DNA of 64,000 nucleotides. Source: Pseudomonadota bacterium (lineage in GTDB: Bacteria; Pseudomonadota; Gammaproteobacteria; Burkholderiales; Chitinibacteraceae). The stretch lies in the NCBI GenBank assembly GCA_026399755.1, contig JAPLQI010000086.1, positions 48,843 through 112,842 of the forward strand, given 5' to 3'. How positions within the stretch are numbered: the first letter of the stretch is position 1; each line of letters starts with the position of its first letter. Positions 28,601 to 36,599 of this stretch are shown here, one piece after another. Made by a program: the position numbers and the translations under genes. The notes under the pieces were generated by a model. The model worked only from the letters and a program-made list of their open reading frames with translations. It made no database searches and had not been told where the DNA came from.

Positions 28601-28947
28601 CAGAGCAAAGCTCAGGCATCGAGCAAGTGAATCAGGCCGTGGTGCAGATGGATGAAAACACCCAGCAAAATGCTGCCTTAGTGGAAGAAGCCGCCGCCGC
28701 TGCCGAGAGCTTAGAAGAGCAAGCAGGTAGCCTAGCGGATGCCATAGCTGTGTTTAAAGTAGGGGCTGCTTACCAGCATGCCGGCGTAGTAACAAAGCAG
28801 CTAGCCGCACCGCGCAGCGCCGCCCCTGCGGTGCGTACTCCGCAAATTAGCCACTCACCTGCGCCGAAAAAGGCAGGGGGAGGGGGAAGCACAGGTAAGA
28901 AATTACCTAGCCCTGCGGCTGATGATGGTGATTGGGAAGAGTTTTAA
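25657..28947 (+). CDS. Large soluble chemoreceptor with five PAS domains
   Basis: A 1096-residue receptor without membrane helices. Residues 1-70 hold two copies of [22 protein letters not shown] helical sequence. PAS1 (about 72-178) and PAS2 (194-300) are near-identical repeats containing [11 protein letters not shown] and KVVKxAxDxTEA. PAS3 (306-418), PAS4 (436-548) and PAS5 (576-686) form a second repeat type with NVMxAD, DVFHKNP and GTVVEW. Two HAMP-like stretches ([26 protein letters not shown]) precede the signalling domain with [18 protein letters not shown] and [13 protein letters not shown]. The C-terminus DWEEF matches the xWxxF CheR/CheB tether. The first pair resembles Aer/BdlA-type PAS, so redox or energy sensing is plausible but unproven. 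Confidence 0.93.
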   Translation: MFNLFSDPAKEEATRKQILSLQEEVQEFRAKAMKAELAFDPAKEEATKNKMLNLQEELQELKSKCNAMDKSQAVIEFDLSGRILTANDNFLGALGYRLSDIKDQHHSMFVDPVQRQSPEYAAFWDKLRRGDFDSGTYKRIGQGGKEIWIQASYNPVFDSNGKPYKVVKFATDVTEAINSANELRAKDAAVGKAQAVIEFDLTGKILTANDNFLNTLGYKLNEIKDQHHSMFVDPAYRQSAEYVAFWDKLRRGEFDAGIYQRIGKGGKKVWIQASYNPLFDVNGKPYKVVKYASDMTEAVESANLQSALDVASTNVMMADDNFNIIYTNESMEKMLIHAESAIRKDLPQFTASKVLGSSIDVFHKNPSYQRNLLSSLQSTHEAQLVLGGRTFRLLVTPVFSKTKARLGTVVEWRDRTDELEAEAKANILASSNSRIKSALDSVTSNVMIADNERRIIYTNQAVIEMLSAAESDIRKQLPQFNVRDVQAGGVNVDIFHKNPAHQKDMLTNLRGAYKTKIEVGGRTFGLIASPVMDEAGLRQGTVVEWQDLSAQLAAEAAEEKRLEAERKISADNSRIKAALDGCTTNVMIANTEREIIYMNRSVVSMLSAAQNELRKALPQFDVNKLIGQNVDVFHKNPAHQRDMLSNLRSTYSTQIVVGGRTFKLVANPVSDDGGVRQGTVVEWLDRTQEVAVEVEIADIVEAAAVNGDFSKRAKLEGKEGFTLGLCEGINQLMSSNEKGLADVVRVLGALARGDLSETINGDYRGTLGQLKDDCNLTGERLSEIVMQIKDSVGLINTASQEIAAGNNNLSSRTEQQAASLEETASSMEELTGTVKQNAENAKQANQLAIGASDIAVKGGGVVAEVVSTMSEINNSAKKIVDIISVIDGIAFQTNILALNAAVEAARAGEQGRGFAVVASEVRNLAQRSAAAAKEIKTLIGDSVLKVELGSRLVDDAGRTMQEVVSAVKRVTDIMSEISAASAEQSSGIEQVNQAVVQMDENTQQNAALVEEAAAAAESLEEQAGSLADAIAVFKVGAAYQHAGVVTKQLAAPRSAAPAVRTPQISHSPAPKKAGGGGSTGKKLPSPAADDGDWEEF

Positions 28948-28952
28948 AAATT

Positions 28953-29015
28953 AAACGGCGAGCAAGAGGATCAGATCTCACAGATTTGATTCCTCTGCTG
29001 TTTTAAGTGCCGTTT
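28953..29015 (+). repeat. Imperfect hairpin after the PAS receptor gene
   Basis: The outer arms AAACGGC/GCCGTTT enclose AGCAAGAGGATCA, which pairs imperfectly with TTGATTCCTCTGCT. There is no T tract afterwards, so it is a poor rho-independent terminator. It may stabilise the 3' end of the receptor message. Confidence 0.6.
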
Positions 29016-29020
29016 GATTA

Positions 29021-29074
29021 CCTGCGGTTTGGAAAGGGCACTCTGCCATAGCCCTTTTGATGCAAAACCGTAGG
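29021..29074 (+). repeat. Second imperfect hairpin before cheR
   Basis: CCTGCGGTTT (29021-29030) pairs with AAACCGTAGG through one G:U, and inside it AAAGGGC pairs with GCCCTTT around an 11-base loop. It is directly next to the previous hairpin and again lacks a T run. Confidence 0.6.
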
Positions 29075-29134
29075 CATTATTGCGCCTTAGTGGCTGTTCT
29101 TAGCTCCCCATAGTGATTTTGACGAGTTTCCAAT

Positions 29135-29992
29135 ATGAGCACTGTGCGCGAGCAAGACTTTGTATTCACGGATGCTGATTTTCGCCGAGTAGTGGATACC
29201 ATTTATAAACGGGCGGGTATTCGACTCAATGAAAGTAAACAGTCCATGGTATATAGTCGCTTAGCACGGCGATTAAGGGCTTTGGGCTTAGAAAAATTCA
29301 GTGATTATTTAAATTTTTTAGATGCAGATCCTAAGCATGAAGAATGGCAGCAATTTACTAACTCCCTTACGACTAATCTGACTTTCTTTTTTAGAGAGCA
29401 GCACCATTTTGAAATGCTGCATGATCAATTGCAAAAATTGCATGGCCCAGTGCGTATTTGGTGCTCGGCTTCTAGTACTGGCGAAGAGCCTTATTCCTTG
29501 GCGATGACCGCTGTTGAGGTATATGGAAGTTTAAAGCCTAATATAGAAATCATTGCATCCGACTTAGATACCCAAGTCTTAGCGAAAGCCAAAAATGGTA
29601 TTTATTCCATGGATAAGCTGGATAAAGTATCCGCTGAAAGATGTAAAATTTTTTTCCTCAAGGGTAAGGGCGAAAATGCGGGCCAAGCCAGAGTGAGGCG
29701 AGAATTGCGAGAAATGATTGAATTTAAGCAAATTAATTTATTAGCTAAATCTTGGCCATTAAAGCCTTCTTTCGATGCTATTTTTTGCCGCAATGTCATG
29801 ATTTATTTTGATCAACCTACTCAGCGAATTATGCTAGAAAAAATGGGTAGATTGCTCAAACCAAATGGTTTTTTATATGTAGGTCATTCAGAAAATCTGC
29901 ACCATATGTCAGAGTGGTTTCATTCTTGCGGCAAGACAGTCTATCGGCTCACTGAAAAGGCGATTAATGAGTGGGGACACCATAATGGCTAA
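29135..29992 (+). CDS. cheR: Chemoreceptor methyltransferase CheR
   Basis: A 285-residue SAM-dependent enzyme that methylates receptor glutamates during adaptation. The N-terminal helical CheR domain (FRRVVDTIYKRAGIRLNESK) is followed by the methyltransferase core with the SAM-binding phrase IWCSASSTGEEPYSLAM and FDAIFCRNVMIYFD. It overlaps the start of cheD. Its natural target nearby is the PAS receptor, which carries a tether pentapeptide. Two hairpins upstream may separate its expression from the receptor's. Confidence 0.97.
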   Translation: MSTVREQDFVFTDADFRRVVDTIYKRAGIRLNESKQSMVYSRLARRLRALGLEKFSDYLNFLDADPKHEEWQQFTNSLTTNLTFFFREQHHFEMLHDQLQKLHGPVRIWCSASSTGEEPYSLAMTAVEVYGSLKPNIEIIASDLDTQVLAKAKNGIYSMDKLDKVSAERCKIFFLKGKGENAGQARVRRELREMIEFKQINLLAKSWPLKPSFDAIFCRNVMIYFDQPTQRIMLEKMGRLLKPNGFLYVGHSENLHHMSEWFHSCGKTVYRLTEKAINEWGHHNG

Positions 29993-30596
29993 GGGATTTG
30001 TTGAGGAGATCTTAGCGCCCACACTCTATTATGATAAGAGTTTTGATATTGATGCAGCTAAGTTATTACCAGGTGAATACTATGTTACAGGAGGGGATAT
30101 GTTGCTCGTCACTGTATTAGGCTCCTGTGTGGCGGCCTGTATTCGAGATAGAAAAACAGGTGTGGGCGGAATGAATCATTTTATGCTGCCAGAAGCCGCG
30201 GACGAGGCCACGGCAATGGCCGGTTTAGCAACGCGCTATGGCACGTATGCGATGGAAATGCTGATTAATCAAATTATGAAAATGGGTGGCTCTAGAGCAA
30301 CGCTTGAGGCAAAAGTATTTGGCGGTGGTAATGTATTAAAAGGCTTTACGGTGGTGAATGTAGGGCAAAAAAATGTGGATTTTGTGAGATCTTATTTAAA
30401 TTTAGAACGTATTCCTATTGTGGGGGAGGATTTGCTTGATATTTATCCTCGTAAAGTTTATTTTTTCCCTAGAACTGGGAGGGTATTAATTAAAAAATTG
30501 AAAGCAGTTCATAACAATACGATTGTTGATCGTGAAAAGGATTATAGCTCTAGACTGAAAGGCTCTAAACAAGGCGGTGATGTAGAATTGTTTTAA
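29985..30596 (+). CDS. cheD: Chemoreceptor glutamine deamidase CheD
   Basis: A 203-residue amidase that converts receptor Gln to Glu and can modulate receptor activity. The catalytic Cys and His are visible in [12 protein letters not shown] and [11 protein letters not shown], with the Thr in the [15 protein letters not shown] region. ATG 29985 overlaps the cheR stop by 8 bases; ATG 29967 in the same frame is an alternative that lengthens the overlap to 26. cheB follows after 17 bases. The presence of cheD is typical of alternative chemotaxis clusters in beta- and gammaproteobacteria. Confidence 0.95.
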   Translation: MAKGFVEEILAPTLYYDKSFDIDAAKLLPGEYYVTGGDMLLVTVLGSCVAACIRDRKTGVGGMNHFMLPEAADEATAMAGLATRYGTYAMEMLINQIMKMGGSRATLEAKVFGGGNVLKGFTVVNVGQKNVDFVRSYLNLERIPIVGEDLLDIYPRKVYFFPRTGRVLIKKLKAVHNNTIVDREKDYSSRLKGSKQGGDVELF

Positions 30597-30613
30597 ATGC
30601 GGAAAATTACATC

Positions 30614-31696
30614 ATGAAAAAGAATATTCGAGTGATTGTTATTGATGATTCCGCATTAATGAGGAATCTATTAAAAGAAATAATTGATGAAGCTCCCGAT
30701 TTAGAATGTATTGCTACTGCGCCAGACCCAATTATTGCTAGGGATAAAATACGTGAGTTAAATCCTGATGTGATTACCCTTGATATCGAAATGCCAAAAA
30801 TGGACGGGCTTGAATTCCTAGAAAGGCTGATGCGGCTTAAACCCACACCAGTGATTATGATATCCTCTTTGACTGAGCAGGGCTCAGAAGCAGCTTTGCA
30901 TGCCCTAGAACTGGGGGCGGTGGATATTATTGCCAAGCCAAAGATAGATATTGTGCGTGGAATTCAAGGATATGCCGATGATATTCGGGAAAAAATACGT
31001 TGCGCAGCGGGGGCAAAAGTGAAGCCAATGTTTAGCAGCAATGTGATGCCAAATAATTCAGCCGATGTGGTTCTTCCTAAAGTATCTAGGCCGATATTAA
31101 AAACAGAAAAGCTGATTATTGTAGGGGCATCGACGGGGGGAACAGAAGCACTTAAAGAGTTTTTAGTGCCTATGCCCCCTGATGCACCGGCTATTTTAAT
31201 TGCTCAGCATATGCCGGAGATGTTTACTAAATCGTTTGCTAATCGGCTTAATTCTTTGTGCCGTATTACGGTAAAAGAAGCCGAGCACGGCGAGCGAGTA
31301 TTGCCAGGGCATGCTTATATTGCGCCTGGCCATTCTCACCTTTTGCTCGCAGTGTCTGGTGCCAATTATGTTTGCCATTTATCTCAGGGAGAGCTGGTTA
31401 ATCGCCATCGCCCTTCTGTTGATGTCCTGTTTAGGTCGGTGGCTAATTTGGCAGGTAAAAATGCAATTGGTGTGATTTTGACCGGCATGGGCAAAGATGG
31501 CGCAGCGGGTATGCTAGAAATGAAGCAAGCGGGTGCATATAACTACGCACAAGATGAAGCCACTTGTGTGGTGTTTGGTATGCCCAAAGAGGCCATTGCG
31601 ATGGGGGGCGTGCATGAAACATTGCCGCTGAAAGATATCTCTACCCGAGTGCTGGCCTATTTAACCCTGCATGGCGGGCGTAATGTACGTATTTGA
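30614..31696 (+). CDS. cheB: Chemotaxis methylesterase CheB
   Basis: A 360-residue protein-glutamate methylesterase/deamidase. The receiver has DD at 11-12 and acceptor Asp57 ([15 protein letters not shown]). The catalytic domain has the active-site serine in [13 protein letters not shown], the His in [14 protein letters not shown] and the Asp in [15 protein letters not shown]. Phosphorylation by CheA2 would activate demethylation of receptors. It ends the cheR-cheD-cheB group, and its stop is 14 bases from the fleR start. Confidence 0.97.
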   Translation: MKKNIRVIVIDDSALMRNLLKEIIDEAPDLECIATAPDPIIARDKIRELNPDVITLDIEMPKMDGLEFLERLMRLKPTPVIMISSLTEQGSEAALHALELGAVDIIAKPKIDIVRGIQGYADDIREKIRCAAGAKVKPMFSSNVMPNNSADVVLPKVSRPILKTEKLIIVGASTGGTEALKEFLVPMPPDAPAILIAQHMPEMFTKSFANRLNSLCRITVKEAEHGERVLPGHAYIAPGHSHLLLAVSGANYVCHLSQGELVNRHRPSVDVLFRSVANLAGKNAIGVILTGMGKDGAAGMLEMKQAGAYNYAQDEATCVVFGMPKEAIAMGGVHETLPLKDISTRVLAYLTLHGGRNVRI

Positions 31697-31710
31697 AAGT
31701 GAAATGCCTG

Positions 31711-33069
31711 ATGAGCTTAGCGATTTTAATTGTTGAAGATGATGATAGTTTAAGAGAAGCCCTGGCCGATACGCTGGAATTGGGCGGCTATACGGTGCTG
31801 CTGGCCATCGATGGCGGTGATGCGCTGCGGGTATTAGAGAAAAACCGTGTGGGCTTGGTATTATCTGATGTGCAAATGCAGCCTATGAATGGAGAAGCGC
31901 TGCTGCAAGAAATCAAACTGCTTTACCCCTATCTTCCTGTTATCTTAATGACCGCTTATGGCGTAATCGAAAAAGCCGTTGCCGCCTTACATTCTGGCGC
32001 TTGCCATTACCTTCCCAAGCCTTTCGAGCCCGATCGCTTATTGCAAGAAGTGGCAAAATATATGCTGCCCGATAGCGATGATGAGGAAGTCATTGCCGAA
32101 GACCCCGTTATGCTCGCCTTGCTTGAAATGTCGCGCCGTGTGGCGCTTTCAGATGCATCGGTGATGATTACCGGCGAGTCTGGTACGGGTAAAGAAGTAT
32201 TGGCGCAGTTTTTACATCGCAATAGTGATCGATCCACACGTCCTTTTGTTGCAATTAATTGCGCTGCCATTCCTGAGCAATTATTAGAATCCACCTTGTT
32301 TGGTCATGAGAAAGGCTCCTTTACTGGTGCTGCAACTCAACATCTCGGCAAGTTTGAGCAGGCGAATGGTGGCACTTTATTGCTCGATGAAATATCAGAA
32401 ATGCCCTTGGCGCTCCAAGCAAAATTACTGCGCGTATTGCAAGAGCGAGAAGTGGAGCGGGTGGGGGGGAGTAAGCCTGTGCCTATTGATATCCGTGTTT
32501 TAGCCACATCAAATCGTGACATGAAGCTGGAAGTTGCGGCAGGGCGCTTTCGGGAAGATTTATTTTATCGTTTGAATGTATTCCCTTTGCAAATCCCTAG
32601 CTTGCGTGAACGCAGCAATGATATTTTGCCTTTAGCCAAAGCGATGCTGGCACGGCATGCAGCAAGGCAAAAGCGTCGCGTGCCGGTATTGTCTGCCGCG
32701 GCTGAAACCGCGCTCTTGGCTCATGAATGGGAAGGGAATATTCGCGAATTAGATAATGTGGTGCAAAGGGCATTAATTCTGGCTCCAGGGGATGAGATTT
32801 CTGCTGATCACCTTTACTTGCCGCAAAATGCGGCAAGTAAAGCGGCAAATATTGCCGATGTGCCGGTTTGGCCTGATGCTTTGCCGCAGGCTGAAGCACC
32901 GGCTGTCATCAGTGATATTAAAGAATTAGAAAAAAGACATATATTGGAAACACTCAAGTCGCTTGGTGGAGCACGTAAATCAACCGCAGAAAAGCTAGGG
33001 ATGAGTGAGCGAACATTGCGCTATAAATTACAGCAGTATCGTGAACAAAACCCAGATTTATCAATTTAA
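31711..33069 (+). CDS. fleR: Flagellar sigma-54 response regulator FleR/FlrC-like
   Basis: A 452-residue NtrC-type activator. The receiver has Asp53 (VLSDVQMQPMNG). The AAA+ domain has Walker A GESGTGKEVL, the sigma-54 contact loop GHEKGSFTGA (GSFTGA rather than GAFTGA), Walker B GGTLLLDEISEMP and the arginine-finger region FREDLFYRLNVFPL. The C-terminal Fis-type HTH (GGARKSTAEKLGMSERTLRY) is intact. It is phosphorylated by FleS in related systems and drives genes such as fliEF. A sigma-54-like promoter lies before fliE, right downstream. ATG 31711 is preferred over an upstream in-frame TTG. Confidence 0.92.
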   Translation: MSLAILIVEDDDSLREALADTLELGGYTVLLAIDGGDALRVLEKNRVGLVLSDVQMQPMNGEALLQEIKLLYPYLPVILMTAYGVIEKAVAALHSGACHYLPKPFEPDRLLQEVAKYMLPDSDDEEVIAEDPVMLALLEMSRRVALSDASVMITGESGTGKEVLAQFLHRNSDRSTRPFVAINCAAIPEQLLESTLFGHEKGSFTGAATQHLGKFEQANGGTLLLDEISEMPLALQAKLLRVLQEREVERVGGSKPVPIDIRVLATSNRDMKLEVAAGRFREDLFYRLNVFPLQIPSLRERSNDILPLAKAMLARHAARQKRRVPVLSAAAETALLAHEWEGNIRELDNVVQRALILAPGDEISADHLYLPQNAASKAANIADVPVWPDALPQAEAPAVISDIKELEKRHILETLKSLGGARKSTAEKLGMSERTLRYKLQQYREQNPDLSI

Positions 33070-33163
33070 AGCGTAGGTGGCTCAGGAATTGCTTGCAGTA
33101 GGGAAGTCTAAGCACCTACAATTTAAAACATGGCGTTAATCATTTACTTTTGATTTATACCGT

Positions 33164-33179
33164 TGGCGTAATTCTTGGG
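33164..33179 (+). promoter_or_regulatory. Candidate sigma-54 promoter of fliE
   Basis: TGGCGTAATTCTTGGG fits the -24/-12 layout TGGC-N7-TTG with one deviation (G instead of C after TTG). It lies about 54 bases before the fliE start and directly after the gene for a sigma-54 activator. Confidence 0.5.
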
Positions 33180-33232
33180 CTGATGTGTATGGGTAGATCA
33201 ATTGATTAAAGCTTTGAAAGGGGATATAAGTC

Positions 33233-33556
33233 ATGAGCGTGCAAGGAATCGATCAGGTTCTTGGCGAATTAAAAGCGATGTCTGCACTCGCTGGAGGGCA
33301 GTCTGCGTCACAGGCGCAGCCAGTGGCGGGTTCTCCAGATTTTGCAACGATGCTTAAATCTTCCTTGGATCAAGTCAATCAGGTACAACAAGACGCTCAA
33401 GCGCAACAGCTTGCGTTTCAGTCTGGTGCGCCAGAAGCTAATCTGCAAGATGTAATGGTATCCTTGCAAAAAGCGAGTCTTTCTTTCCAAACGATGGTGC
33501 AAGTACGCAATAAGCTCGTCAGTGCTTATCAAGAAGTCATGAGTATGCAGGTCTAA
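33233..33556 (+). CDS. fliE: Flagellar hook-basal body protein FliE
   Basis: A 107-residue protein of the flagellar basal body that joins the MS ring to the proximal rod. Signature: residues 30-107 with FATMLKSSLDQVNQVQQDA and the conserved end LQDVMVSLQKASLSFQTMVQ, then VRNKLVSAYQEVMSMQ. It is the first gene of the fliEFGHIJ run, under the candidate sigma-54 promoter. A 100-base gap with a small GC hairpin separates it from fliF. Confidence 0.96.
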   Translation: MSVQGIDQVLGELKAMSALAGGQSASQAQPVAGSPDFATMLKSSLDQVNQVQQDAQAQQLAFQSGAPEANLQDVMVSLQKASLSFQTMVQVRNKLVSAYQEVMSMQV

Positions 33557-33562
33557 AGCCCC

Positions 33563-33578
33563 GGCTCTGTCCAGAGCC
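33563..33578 (+). repeat. Small GC hairpin between fliE and fliF
   Basis: GGCTCT-GTCC-AGAGCC forms a 6-bp stem with a tetraloop, seven bases after the fliE stop. No T tract follows. It may be a processing or stabilising structure rather than a terminator. Confidence 0.45.
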
Positions 33579-33670
33579 CCAGCTAGCCTGAGTATTTCGT
33601 GAAAGCATTGCTGAAATATTTAGACTAGAATTTAGACAGGCTCATTAAAGCCTGCATGGGATTTCGACGT

Positions 33671-35395
33671 ATGGCAGAGGTAAGTGCAGCGGCAGATAAT
33701 AATCTGATTACAGCAAGAGGCTTCGGGGTCGCGCGTGAGCGCTTCGCCTCGCTTTCCTCTGGGCGAAAGATTGGTCTGATGGTTGCGCTTGCCGCGGTAA
33801 TTGCATTAATTGTAGGTAACCTACTTTGGTCTAAAGAGCCTGCTTATCGCGTGCTTTTTACCAATATCCCCGATAAAGATGGCGGTGCCATCGTACAATC
33901 GCTGCAACAAATGAATGTGCCCTACAAGCTGGATCCGGGTGGCACGATTTCTGTTACTGCCGATAAAATTTATGACGTTAGATTAAAGCTTGCGGCGCAA
34001 GGATTACCTAAATCGGGTAATGCTGGGTTTGAGCTATTAGATAACCAGAAATTTGGTGTTTCCCAATTTGCCGAGCAAGTCAATTATCAGCGCGCAATAG
34101 AAGGCGAATTGGCGCGCTCAATTGAAACGGTTGCATCCGTCAGTAAAGCACGCGTGCATTTGGCGATGCCTAAACAAACTGTATTTTTACGTGATCAGCA
34201 AAAGCCCACTGCTTCGGTAATGCTAACGCTTTATGCTGGCCGCATTTTAGATGGTGGACAAGTTGCTGGGATTATTCATTTAGTTTCGTCTAGCGTGCCT
34301 GAATTACCGATTAAGAACGTGACCATTGTGGATCAGGACGGCAATTTATTATCTAAATTGCCTGAAATGAGCCAAAACAATTTAGACCCTCGCCAATTAC
34401 TTTATGTGCAACATGTAGAAAAAGGCTTTGTTGAGCGAGTTGAAACTATTCTTGCCCCTCTGGTGGGTAAAGAAAATGTAAAAGCCGAAGTCACCGCGCA
34501 AATTGACTTTGCAGAAATTGAGCAAACGTCAGAATCGTTTAAGCCTAATTCGCCTCCAAATAGCTCGACCATGCGCAGTCAGCAAACACTCGATTTGCAG
34601 GGTAAATCCAGTAATGAATTGGCTGGGGGAGTGCCAGGCGCATTGTCGAATCAGCCTCCTGGCGCGGCTGCTGCACCCATTACGGCACCCACGGCTTCAG
34701 GCGCTTCTGAAGCTGGCGTTACGGGCACGGCCAATAGCCGCAAAGAAGCCACCGTCAATTATGAAGTGGATAAAACCATTCAGCATGTGAAGCAGCAGGT
34801 GGGTGGGGTGAAACGGCTGTCTGCAGCAGTGGTGCTTAACTATAAGCCGGGCAAAGATAAAGTCGGCAAGATGACTTATCTACCGTTTAGCCCGCAAGAA
34901 ATGACTCAGATTAATAATCTGGTGCGCGAAGCGATAGGGTACAACAAGGAGCGGGGCGATTCGGTTAATGTGGTGAATGCCGCATTTGCAGACTCCTTGC
35001 CTTTGGAAGAAAAGAAAATACAGGATAAGGCACTGGCATACATTCAGACCAATGCCACCGATGTGGGTAAGTTGGCGCTGATTGCCATCGTTGTGCTTTA
35101 TTTATTGTTCTTTGTACTGCGGCCATTGATGAAAGATATGGCCAAAACGCGCGAAGAAGCACGTATTCAAGAGTTGGATTTTGGCGAAACACTTGGGCCT
35201 GATGGTGAAAAGCTTAAGGCAGACGAGCAGTCGCCAGAAGAGGACGAGAATCAAAATCGTATGGCGGCCTTTGCCGAACTCTTACAGCAGGCTAAAGAGC
35301 TGGCAAAAGATGATCCGCGTATGGTGGCCACTATCTTGCGTGAATGGATGTTGAACGCCGACGATAAAGCTGGCGATCCAAATAAGAAGCCTTAA
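33671..35395 (+). CDS. fliF: Flagellar M-ring protein FliF
   Basis: A 574-residue inner-membrane ring protein on which the flagellum is built. The N-terminal membrane helix (MVALAAVIALIVGNLLW, about 37-53) is followed by the ring-building motifs with LPKSGNAGFELLDNQKFGVS and YQRAIEGELARSIE. The middle has a Pro/Ala/Ser-rich stretch (about 285-355). The second helix (LALIAIVVLYLLFFVLRP) is near residue 475, and the C-terminal tail, which binds FliG, includes LLQQAKELAKDDPRMVATIL. ATG 33656 in the same frame is a possible earlier start; neither has a strong ribosome site. Confidence 0.95.
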   Translation: MAEVSAAADNNLITARGFGVARERFASLSSGRKIGLMVALAAVIALIVGNLLWSKEPAYRVLFTNIPDKDGGAIVQSLQQMNVPYKLDPGGTISVTADKIYDVRLKLAAQGLPKSGNAGFELLDNQKFGVSQFAEQVNYQRAIEGELARSIETVASVSKARVHLAMPKQTVFLRDQQKPTASVMLTLYAGRILDGGQVAGIIHLVSSSVPELPIKNVTIVDQDGNLLSKLPEMSQNNLDPRQLLYVQHVEKGFVERVETILAPLVGKENVKAEVTAQIDFAEIEQTSESFKPNSPPNSSTMRSQQTLDLQGKSSNELAGGVPGALSNQPPGAAAAPITAPTASGASEAGVTGTANSRKEATVNYEVDKTIQHVKQQVGGVKRLSAAVVLNYKPGKDKVGKMTYLPFSPQEMTQINNLVREAIGYNKERGDSVNVVNAAFADSLPLEEKKIQDKALAYIQTNATDVGKLALIAIVVLYLLFFVLRPLMKDMAKTREEARIQELDFGETLGPDGEKLKADEQSPEEDENQNRMAAFAELLQQAKELAKDDPRMVATILREWMLNADDKAGDPNKKP

Positions 35396-35447
35396 CTGCA
35401 GTAAAGCAGCCATATTTTGATGTTAAAAGCGCCTTGAGGAGCAAACC

Positions 35448-36455
35448 ATGGCTGCCGATTTAAGTGATGAAGGCGTGCGTAAGAGCGCGTTATTATTAAT
35501 GACTTTGGGCGAAGATGTTGCCGTTGAAGTTTTTAAGTTTTTAGGCCCAAAGGAAGTGCAAAAGCTGGGTTTTGCCGTGGCAGGGATGGATGCGGTTAAG
35601 CGTGAAGAAATTGATGTAGTGCTTGGGGAGTTTATTGCCTCAACGCAAAACCGTGCCAATTTAGGCGCGGCCGATGAGTATATTCGCTCCGTATTAACCA
35701 AAGCCTTGGGAACTGATAAAGCGGCCAACTTGCTCGATCGCATCTTGCAAGGTAACGATAATAACGGGATTGAATCCTTGAAATGGATGGATTCATCTGC
35801 TGTTGCCGAGCTAATTAAAAACGAGCACCCACAGATTATCGCCACAATTCTGGTGCATTTGGAATCAGATCAATCCTCCGAAATTCTAAGTTATTTTGTT
35901 GAGCGGCAAAGGAATGATGTGTTGCTGCGGATCGCTACCTTGGAAGGTGTGCAGCCGGTTGCGCTGAAAGAATTAAATGATGTGCTGACCCAATTGATGT
36001 CAGGCTCAGATAAGTTGAAAAAGAGCGCCATGGGTGGTGTGCAAATGGCGGCCGATATTCTTAACTTTATGGGCGGCGTGGTCGAGGCGTCCGCAATTGC
36101 CAGCGTGCGCGATTACGACCCTGAGTTAGCACAAAAAATTCAGGACAAGATGTTTACCTTCGACAATATTCTGGATATTGACGATAGGGGTATTCAGTTG
36201 TTGATGCGCGAAATTCAATCTGATTCCTTGGTGATTTCGCTTAAGGGAACCAGCCAAGCGCTCAAGGAAAAGATTTTCAAAAATATGTCTTCACGTGCCG
36301 CTGAAATGCTGCGCGACGATTTAGAAGCGCGCGGACCGGTTAAGCTATCTGAAGTTGAATCTGAGCAAAAAGAAATTCTTAAAATTGTCCGCCGTCTGGC
36401 CGATGAGGGGCAGATTGTGCTGGGTGGTAAGGGTGATGAAGGGTTAGTTGAATAA
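35448..36455 (+). CDS. fliG: Flagellar motor switch protein FliG
   Basis: A 335-residue rotor protein that binds the FliF tail and transmits torque from the stator. The N-domain (SDEGVRKSALLLMTLGEDVA), middle domain with EHPQIIATILVHLESDQSSE (the EHPQ motif), and C-domain with the charged torque helix LLMREIQSDSLVISLKG and MSSRAAEMLRDDLEARGPVK are all present. GAGGAGC precedes the ATG. A 144-base gap follows to fliH. Confidence 0.98.
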   Translation: MAADLSDEGVRKSALLLMTLGEDVAVEVFKFLGPKEVQKLGFAVAGMDAVKREEIDVVLGEFIASTQNRANLGAADEYIRSVLTKALGTDKAANLLDRILQGNDNNGIESLKWMDSSAVAELIKNEHPQIIATILVHLESDQSSEILSYFVERQRNDVLLRIATLEGVQPVALKELNDVLTQLMSGSDKLKKSAMGGVQMAADILNFMGGVVEASAIASVRDYDPELAQKIQDKMFTFDNILDIDDRGIQLLMREIQSDSLVISLKGTSQALKEKIFKNMSSRAAEMLRDDLEARGPVKLSEVESEQKEILKIVRRLADEGQIVLGGKGDEGLVE

Positions 36456-36599
36456 TGGTCACACCGAAAACCCGCATTTCTCTTGTAATGCGGCCTTGCG
36501 TACTCAAAATATCTTCTTACTTATTAAATATCTGCTGCGCCGATACTTTGAGTACGGGCCATGTCTTGCTTAGAAACTGCAGTGTTTCGAGGCGTCCAA

